The notes beneath the pieces were generated by a model. The model saw only the letters and a program-made list of their open reading frames with translations, ran no database searches and had not been told where the DNA came from. Of a stretch of 17,220 nucleotides of DNA, positions 12,025 through 17,220 are shown piece after piece (within the stretch, counting starts at the first letter, position 1; each line of letters starts with the position of its first letter). The DNA is from JAGOME01 sp039812375 (GTDB taxonomy: Bacteria; Actinomycetota; Actinomycetes; Actinomycetales; Dermatophilaceae). The stretch spans positions 1 through 17,220 of the forward strand of contig JBDIAO010000061.1 of the NCBI GenBank assembly GCA_039812375.1, written 5' to 3'. The position numbers and the translations under genes were made by a program.

Positions 12025-12254
12025 AGCGCCACCGCGTAGGTCGGCAGGGCCATGAACGCCGGCGCCCGATCGAGGCATCGGGGGCACTGCACCTCGGCTG
12101 GGTGGTCCCCGATCTCCTCCAGCGCCGCGCGGCCGCACAGGGTGGTCGCCGGCAGCTCATCGGGTCGTGTCCCGCGCAGGGCTGGGCTGGTCACCACCAG
12201 GTGCGTGAGCGGGTTCCCCGCGGCGGTGACGCTGCGGAAGGGGGTGTTCATCAT
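12021..12254 (-). CDS. 77-aa Cys-containing protein embedded in the csf operon
   Basis: ATG at 12254 overlaps the csf1 stop (ATGA) and the stop overlaps the cas11 GTG start, so the gene is locked between two cas genes. The protein (MMNTPFRSVTAAGNPLTH...) has THLVV, a Cys at TTLCGRAAL and CPRCL near the end. One His and three Cys could form a zinc site. Similar tiny proteins with a terminal CPRCL motif are frequent among actinobacterial and phage hypotheticals, but I know of none established as a type IV component. The longer frame to 12728 is the csf1 shadow. Confidence 0.75.
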   Translation of the reverse strand: MMNTPFRSVTAAGNPLTHLVVTSPALRGTRPDELPATTLCGRAALEEIGDHPAEVQCPRCLDRAPAFMALPTYAVAL

Positions 12255-12904
12255 CGTCGGCTCTCCTTCGTGGTGGGGGTGGTGACGTGCACAGCAAGTG
12301 CCATCCAGGGGTTCCCGGGCTGACGCCACGGCTCCAGCTGGCTCCAGGCGTCCAGCACCTGGGGGAACTGCTCTGGGGTCAGCGTCCTCATGACTTGGAA
12401 GGGCGGCGCAGCGGCGGTGAGCATGCGCGACCCGAACCCCAGGGCCCGCAGCCGGTCGATCTGACGTAGCCGGCCCACCTCCTGGTGGTTCCATCCCAAG
12501 TCGACGTCCTCCACCGCGACCCTGCCCCAGGTGGCCATCGGCAACAGATGCTTGCGTCCTGGCCGAAGCGGGACCACCAGAGCGCTGTCGGCGCCGAGCG
12601 GTCCCGACCGCAACAGGGCGGCGACGCCGGCGCGGTCGAGAGGGGCCAGGCTTGCCGGCTCTCTGGTGACCAGGTGTGCACCAGCACGCAGCTCGGCTGT
12701 GGCGTACCCCCAGGCGCACCCCGGGCAAACGCCTCGACCCGAGGGGTTAGCCCATCCATCGAATCCGGTGAACTGCTTGGACACCACAGCTCGCACCGCG
12801 ACCAGCTGGTCGCGGGATCCGCAGTGGGAGCAGTCTCCGGTCAACGAGGTCGCGTAAGGGGTTGGGGACCCTGCCCCGACCCACGCAGCGGTGAGCACAT
12901 CCAT
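12251..12904 (-). CDS. csf1: Csf1 (Cas8-like, zinc-finger) subunit of type IV-B complex
   Basis: This 217-aa protein starts at ATG 12904 behind GAGG with 5-base spacing. The Csf1 zinc finger is clear: CSHC at 25-28 and CPGC at 60-63, separated by QFTGFDGWANPSGRG, followed by AWGYATAELR. The rest alternates strands and helices: RKHLLPMATWGRVAVEDVDL, then GSRMLTAAAPPF. Csf1 is the signature gene of type IV systems and replaces the large subunit Cas8. It begins the seven-gene operon csf1, 77-aa gene, cas11, csf2, csf3, cysH-like, gene E. No cas6 and no nuclease is encoded, so guide RNAs must come from elsewhere if used at all. Confidence 0.9.
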   Translation of the reverse strand: MDVLTAAWVGAGSPTPYATSLTGDCSHCGSRDQLVAVRAVVSKQFTGFDGWANPSGRGVCPGCAWGYATAELRAGAHLVTREPASLAPLDRAGVAALLRSGPLGADSALVVPLRPGRKHLLPMATWGRVAVEDVDLGWNHQEVGRLRQIDRLRALGFGSRMLTAAAPPFQVMRTLTPEQFPQVLDAWSQLEPWRQPGNPWMALAVHVTTPTTKESRR

Positions 12905-12996
12905 GGTGGCCTCGCACGGTCAGTGGTTTGCGACGGTCACCTGGGGAAGGTTCACCAGCGGGGTCTCTGTGACCCCCTCATGCACGCGAGATCAGG
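12905..12996 (-). promoter_or_regulatory. Gap between res and csf1 with weak hairpin
   Basis: These 92 bp hold a 6-bp stem GGGGTC/GACCCC (12960-12965 with 12971-12976, loop TCTGT), too weak to be a certain terminator. A promoter for the csf operon should lie to its left (minus strand, 12905-12958), but no clear -35/-10 can be named. Read-through from mod-res remains possible. Confidence 0.35.
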
Positions 12997-15588
12997 TCAG
13001 TAGGCGCGGGACTGCGGACCGTTGAAGAGGTCGGCCGCCGACTTGCCGTCCTTCTCGGCCGCCAGGATCGCCGCCCGGACCGCGGGGTCCTTCAGATCCA
13101 ACGAACGCAGGGTCTTGTCTCGCCCCTCGTCGATCGCGTCGATCCTGGCGTAGACCGCACCGTGCTCCTCGGCGTACCGGGCCAACCCCTCGAGGCGCTC
13201 CAGCGCTCCGGTGAAGCTGCCGCTGTGGGGATCGACGATTGAGGGGACGATCTGCCCGCCGGCGTTGGTGTCGAAGAAGATGAAGTCCGGCTGCAGCGAC
13301 TTCCAGAGCCCGTCCTTGCGGTAGGGGACCCGGATGGAGTGTTTGCCGGCGTCGGAGGGGTTGCGGTACCAGGCCACGACCGAGGACCGGTCGAGCTCTT
13401 GGGCGAGGACGTCCTTCTCCCAGCTGGTGAACTTGGGGTCCAACGGCCACTGCCCGTCGCCGTCGGCCAGGACGTGCTTGGGGTAACGGGGCAGCTTCTC
13501 CCCCTCGGCGGTCCCTCCCTCGACACGTTGGTAGGTCCGCAACTCGGTGGGAGTGAGCTCCGGTTCGCGGGCTTGGCCCCGGATGTCGTCGTAGACCGCT
13601 TGACGGGCATCACCCAGAAGCTTGATCTGCCCGTGGTACTTCTCCAACCACGCCCGGGTCTGCGTCTCGGCGGTGTCCTGAAGCGCCTTGACCACCACGG
13701 CCTCGCCGTTGCGTTCGATCCGGGACAGCGCTGCGACCTGGGCGTCGACGCTGACTAGGTCAGCAGTGATCCCGTCGGCGGTCAGCGCCTGCTGGTAGAG
13801 CCGCTTGAGGTAGCCGGTGACCACCGCTGCACCGAGAACCCGCCGGGTGGAGCCCAGCGCCTCCTTCACCGTGTTCTCGTCGGCCTCGCGCACCATCTGG
13901 CTGGTCTGCGTGGCACTGTCCCCATGCCGCGTGGTGAACCTGCGCACCTCGGCCTCCATGATCGCGGCCGAGATCTGCTCGACGTCGTGTGCGTACTGGG
14001 CAGCGGCCCCGTCGAGCACCCCGAACAGCGAGCTCATCAGCTGTTCGTTGGGCTTGTCCACGAACCCGTCGACAGCCATCGCGGTGGCTGCGTCGATCGC
14101 CCGCTTGACCGGTTTCGGCGAGGCCGCCGGCTTGGGCAGCGAGGGCAGGCTCTCAAGCAGGTCGCGGACCTCCTCGGGGACCTGCTCGTTCCAGGCCAGG
14201 TCGACCGGCTGGAAGATCACCTTTGGCCCCGGCGGCAGCGGCGGCTCGCCACCTCGAGACTTGGCGATGCCCATGATCTCCTCGGAGACCGCCTTGGCGG
14301 TGGGCCGGTCGAAGTGCGGCAGGAAGCACGAGGCCGAGTTGAGACGGTCGTCGTTGGTCGACCGCGCCAGCGGGGTTCGCACCATCCGGCCGAGCAACTG
14401 GGTGATGTAGGTCTTGTCCCGCGCCGGCCGCAACGAGACCAGGACCTCTGCTCGAGGGCAGTCCCATCCGGTGGAGACGGCGTCCTTGGCCAGCAGCACC
14501 CGCACCGTCGGATCATTCTGGATGTCCTGCGGCTTGACCTTCGGGATCGGTATGCCGTTAATCTCCAGATCCCCGCGGTCGCCCAGGACGTGGGCGACGC
14601 AGTCGTCGGTGAACTCCGGGAAGGCGCCACGGATGACGTTGAGGCTGGTGGCGATGAGCCGGTCCTCAGCCTTCTCGCCGGCGGCTCCGGTCTCCTTGTT
14701 GGGCATCTGCACCACCAGCAGCGGGGTGACCACGTTCTCGCCTTCAGTGGCGCAGTAGTCGGCCCAGCGGGCGCTCTGAGCGACGAACTCGATCGTCCCG
14801 TCGCGCAGCATCGAGGTCTCGAAGTCACCCTTCTCGTCCGGGATGTCGAGCACCAGGGTGTTCTTCAGCAGCCCCGAGGCCTGCACCCGGACGGGGTCGA
14901 TCACCACGTTCGATTTCGCGGTTCGCTCGGTGGCGCTGGCCATCGCCGTGGTGAACCGCTCCGGGGTGGCCGAGATCCCCCAGACGATCGGCACGGGCAG
15001 GTTGGTCCCGTTGCCGTTGATGATCTTCTGCACGATCGTCTGGCGTTCCTCGGCCTCATCCCGCCGGACCGCCTTCATCCCCTCGTGTGCCTCGTCGAGG
15101 ATCACGTAGAGGGTCAGCTGGTCGTCCCGGATGGTGTTGTCGAGGATCTCCCAGAACGTGAACTGGCGGGCGTTGGTCTTGCGCACGAACAGGCTGCTGC
15201 TGGCCAGCTTGGCCGGGTTGATGAAGTAGACGGTGCCCTTCTCCAACTTCTCGCCGGCGAAGTCCTTGTCCAGCAGGACCAGGTCCCCGACTGGAACCCG
15301 GTCGGCGGCTTCGATGATCCGGTGCCGGGTCTGCTCGTTGAGTGCCGGGTCCTTACTGATCCACAGCACCACAGCACCTGGGTCGGCCTCGACATCGAAC
15401 TCGGTGGAGCCATGGATCAGTGCCTCGATCACGGTCGCGGCAATCACGGTCTTGCCGGCACCCGTGGTCGCCGAGAGCGCGAAGGAGAACCGCTCCCCGC
15501 GCCGGTGGTAGTCCTCACGGCACTGCTCGAGCCGGTCCAAGACGGACCGGGCCGCGTCGTCCTGGTAGTCCTTCAGCTGGTAGCGCAC
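12997..15588 (-). CDS. res: Type III-like restriction helicase (Res) subunit
   Basis: This 863-aa superfamily 2 helicase starts at GTG 15588, preceded by AAGGAG at 6-base spacing which overlaps the mod stop. Walker A TTGAGKT (41-47), DEAH (165-168), SATP (206-209) and a motif VI region ITQLLGRMVRTP are present. It pairs with the methyltransferase as the ATP-dependent restriction half of a type III-like system. At the C-terminus, WYRNPSDAGKHSI and PDFIFF (767-772) resemble the Res nuclease core. The following strand reads VDPH (785-788) where a PD-(D/E)xK enzyme would have E-x-K, so the usual catalytic lysine is not obvious. I recall that some Res-like helicases share this D-P-H form. Activity as a nuclease is uncertain; helicase function is well supported. 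Confidence 0.9.
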   Translation of the reverse strand: MRYQLKDYQDDAARSVLDRLEQCREDYHRRGERFSFALSATTGAGKTVIAATVIEALIHGSTEFDVEADPGAVVLWISKDPALNEQTRHRIIEAADRVPVGDLVLLDKDFAGEKLEKGTVYFINPAKLASSSLFVRKTNARQFTFWEILDNTIRDDQLTLYVILDEAHEGMKAVRRDEAEERQTIVQKIINGNGTNLPVPIVWGISATPERFTTAMASATERTAKSNVVIDPVRVQASGLLKNTLVLDIPDEKGDFETSMLRDGTIEFVAQSARWADYCATEGENVVTPLLVVQMPNKETGAAGEKAEDRLIATSLNVIRGAFPEFTDDCVAHVLGDRGDLEINGIPIPKVKPQDIQNDPTVRVLLAKDAVSTGWDCPRAEVLVSLRPARDKTYITQLLGRMVRTPLARSTNDDRLNSASCFLPHFDRPTAKAVSEEIMGIAKSRGGEPPLPPGPKVIFQPVDLAWNEQVPEEVRDLLESLPSLPKPAASPKPVKRAIDAATAMAVDGFVDKPNEQLMSSLFGVLDGAAAQYAHDVEQISAAIMEAEVRRFTTRHGDSATQTSQMVREADENTVKEALGSTRRVLGAAVVTGYLKRLYQQALTADGITADLVSVDAQVAALSRIERNGEAVVVKALQDTAETQTRAWLEKYHGQIKLLGDARQAVYDDIRGQAREPELTPTELRTYQRVEGGTAEGEKLPRYPKHVLADGDGQWPLDPKFTSWEKDVLAQELDRSSVVAWYRNPSDAGKHSIRVPYRKDGLWKSLQPDFIFFDTNAGGQIVPSIVDPHSGSFTGALERLEGLARYAEEHGAVYARIDAIDEGRDKTLRSLDLKDPAVRAAILAAEKDGKSAADLFNGPQSRAY

Positions 15589-15591
15589 CCA

Positions 15592-17220
15592 CTACTCCTT
15601 ACCGGTGTTGATCTCGAAGGTCCGCAGGTACGACTCATACAGCCGCACCGTCTCAACCCGAGCCGGCAGCAAGGCGGAGACCCGTTGAAACTGCTTCTCG
15701 TCGTCGGTCACGATGAACACCACCTGGAGGTCCGCAGCCTGGTCGACGGCGTCAGCGAAGTCGCCGGCGGTGTCGCTCGAGAAGAGCACCCCGTAGGTGT
15801 CTGCCAGCGCGTAGGTGTCTGTAGGGACGGTGATCCGAGATCCGCGGGCACCGGCGCGCATCCACAGCAACGGGGCGATCGCCTCGAACGCCATGTCGGC
15901 ACCCACGACCCGTGGATCCTCGTAGGTCAGGGTGAAGAACTCGACGTTCTCCTCGAAGCCATCGGCCATGGGGAAGGGATCGGTGAACTGGTACTCCCCC
16001 CGGATAGGTTCACCGGTTGGCGTTAGTCCGGTGATGGCCGCCTCGATGCGGGGCTTAGTGATGTAGTCGCAGATCCCGAGCGCTTCCCACTCGACGTCTC
16101 CCGGACGGTGGCCCTTGCGGCGAAGTGACACCTCTTCCGTGGCTGAGACCTCGTTGTTGGTCACCAGGATGCTTTGGCGCCGGCCGCCGTCCTGACGGTT
16201 GAGGCGCATGACGGCGTGTGCCGTGGTGCCAGAGCCGGCGAAGAAGTCGACGACGACGGCGTCGGGCTTGTCGGCGAGGAAGAACCTCAGGGCGTCTTCA
16301 ACGGCGTACAGACTCTTTGGGAAAGGGAACCGCCGGTCAGGGATGAATCGCGTCAGCATCCGTGAGCCGTACTGCGTCGAGTCATGACTGGCAACCCGCC
16401 ATTGGGTGCTCGGGATGACTCGACGCTCGTCCGAGTCCAGGGTGGAAGTCATCACTGACCCGTCCGTGTCGCGGCCGGTGACGGTGTAGATGCCGTCGCG
16501 GATCTTCCGCTGCTCTCCCAACGTCAGGTAGTAGATCGGGGTGTTTTCGCCCTTGACCGCTCCGACCTTCACGAAGCCGCTGGCAAGAGCCTCCCGAGTG
16601 GAGGATGGGCCCAGCCTCCACCGGCCTTCGGACCCGTTCCTTCGTATCGGCCACACCGCGATCGTGCCGTTGGGCGGGACGACCGTTGATCGGTCAGTGC
16701 CCAGGTCGATGGCGTCGCCAATCGAGTGGATCGTCCTTGTATCTCGGTTCAGGAAGATTGGGAAGAACATGCCCGGCCGGTCGCTTCTGGCCGCCGAAGC
16801 AGCTGATCGGCGAAGAAGGTCCCAGCGGATCTCTCCTCGATGTGTGCGACCTTTGGTGGTGACCCAGTCGCTGGCCAGCGGGACAGGTAGAGGAGCCGAC
16901 CGTCCCAGCATGACGAAAAAGTAGTACTCGTCAGCGCGCCTGAACTCGGACCCTCGTGCGATCGCAGCCGGGTTGATGGCCACCGAGACCATCTGTAGCC
17001 GAGCCTCGGGGAAGAGTTGCTCCAACAGGAGCCCCAGTCGTAGATACTCGCGTTCGTCGATGCTGATGATGAGGACGGAGTCGGTCGGATTCAGCAGCTT
17101 GCGAGCCAGTTTGAGGCGGCGCTCCATGAAAGCAAGCCACTTTGAGTGTCGGTAGCCGTCTTCTGCATCGACGTAGTCGTTGCTGTACTTCCAGTCCCGT
17201 GCCCCCGAGTTGTACGGGGG
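15592..17220 (-). CDS. mod: Type III-like DNA methyltransferase (Mod), N-terminus beyond window
   Basis: 542 codons are visible and the gene enters from the right edge. The first visible residues, PPYNSGARDW, are motif IV (D/N)PPY with its first residue cut off. Motif I FFAGSGTT lies later, at 16222-16245. This order (IV before I) is that of the beta class of amino-methyltransferases, to which type III Mod (N6-adenine) belongs. LNPTDSVLIISIDEREYLRLG also matches Mod. The C-terminal 200 residues (target-recognition or Res-contact part) are not recognised in detail. Res follows 3 bases after its stop, so the two are one operon. An ATG at 17127 is internal, since the reading frame continues upstream. 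Confidence 0.9.
   Translation of the reverse strand, partial: PPYNSGARDWKYSNDYVDAEDGYRHSKWLAFMERRLKLARKLLNPTDSVLIISIDEREYLRLGLLLEQLFPEARLQMVSVAINPAAIARGSEFRRADEYYFFVMLGRSAPLPVPLASDWVTTKGRTHRGEIRWDLLRRSAASAARSDRPGMFFPIFLNRDTRTIHSIGDAIDLGTDRSTVVPPNGTIAVWPIRRNGSEGRWRLGPSSTREALASGFVKVGAVKGENTPIYYLTLGEQRKIRDGIYTVTGRDTDGSVMTSTLDSDERRVIPSTQWRVASHDSTQYGSRMLTRFIPDRRFPFPKSLYAVEDALRFFLADKPDAVVVDFFAGSGTTAHAVMRLNRQDGGRRQSILVTNNEVSATEEVSLRRKGHRPGDVEWEALGICDYITKPRIEAAITGLTPTGEPIRGEYQFTDPFPMADGFEENVEFFTLTYEDPRVVGADMAFEAIAPLLWMRAGARGSRITVPTDTYALADTYGVLFSSDTAGDFADAVDQAADLQVVFIVTDDEKQFQRVSALLPARVETVRLYESYLRTFEINTGKE

Noticed and set aside
12021..12728. 235-codon version of the small Cys gene
   Set aside because: The N-terminal 150 codons are a shadow of csf1; the overlapped ATG at 12254 is the consistent start.
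13924..16026. 700-codon plus-strand frame opposite res and mod
   Set aside because: Antisense shadow of two well-supported genes; its product is Gly/Val/Leu/Arg/His-rich low complexity with no family motif or ribosome site.

Overview
The window is GC-rich DNA with actinobacterial character: strong third-position GC, frequent GTG starts, GGAGG-type ribosome sites and hairpin terminators without clear U-tracts. Small accessory proteins of a kind common on actinobacterial plasmids and integrative elements (a DUF3560 protein, a small Cys protein), a type IV-B CRISPR-Cas locus and a type III-like restriction-modification pair sit together. This suggests a plasmid or integrative element of an actinomycete; no replication, conjugation or integrase gene is visible to settle which. 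Almost everything is transcribed leftward (minus strand).

Layout from the right end, in the direction of transcription: (1) a partial type III-like DNA methyltransferase (mod, cut at its motif IV by the window edge) and its helicase/Res partner, 6-bp spaced ribosome site between them. (2) After 92 bp, a tightly overlapping seven-gene operon: csf1, a 77-aa Cys protein, cas11, csf2, csf3, a cysH-like PP-loop gene, and a 114-aa protein of unknown family (called E here). This is a type IV-B effector set. No CRISPR array, adaptation gene or DinG helicase is in the window, as expected for IV-B. (3) A terminator-like hairpin, then a two-gene module (called D-C here): a pRiA4b ORF-3-like/zinc-ribbon protein, and an 880-aa DEAH helicase with five helicase-associated repeats. 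(4) A 71-aa fragment closely matching the C-terminal half of protein E, so the D-C module lies between two direct repeats of E-like sequence.

(5) The only plus-strand gene (3277-4320), a protein of unknown function, converges on this block across a bidirectional terminator. (6) The left 3.2 kb holds small accessory genes on the minus strand. Three of these transcription units start from nearly the same promoter/leader, with a conserved palindrome GTGTCNTCGACAC over a likely -10 element. A fourth copy has no gene after it, only a strong hairpin. These genes appear to form a small co-regulated set with its own regulator outside the window.

How they work together (inference): the right half is a defence or inter-element competition island, with restriction-modification next to an arrayless type IV-B complex. 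The D-C pair is the best candidate for an undescribed additional module, inserted into or duplicated beside the 3' end of the csf operon.
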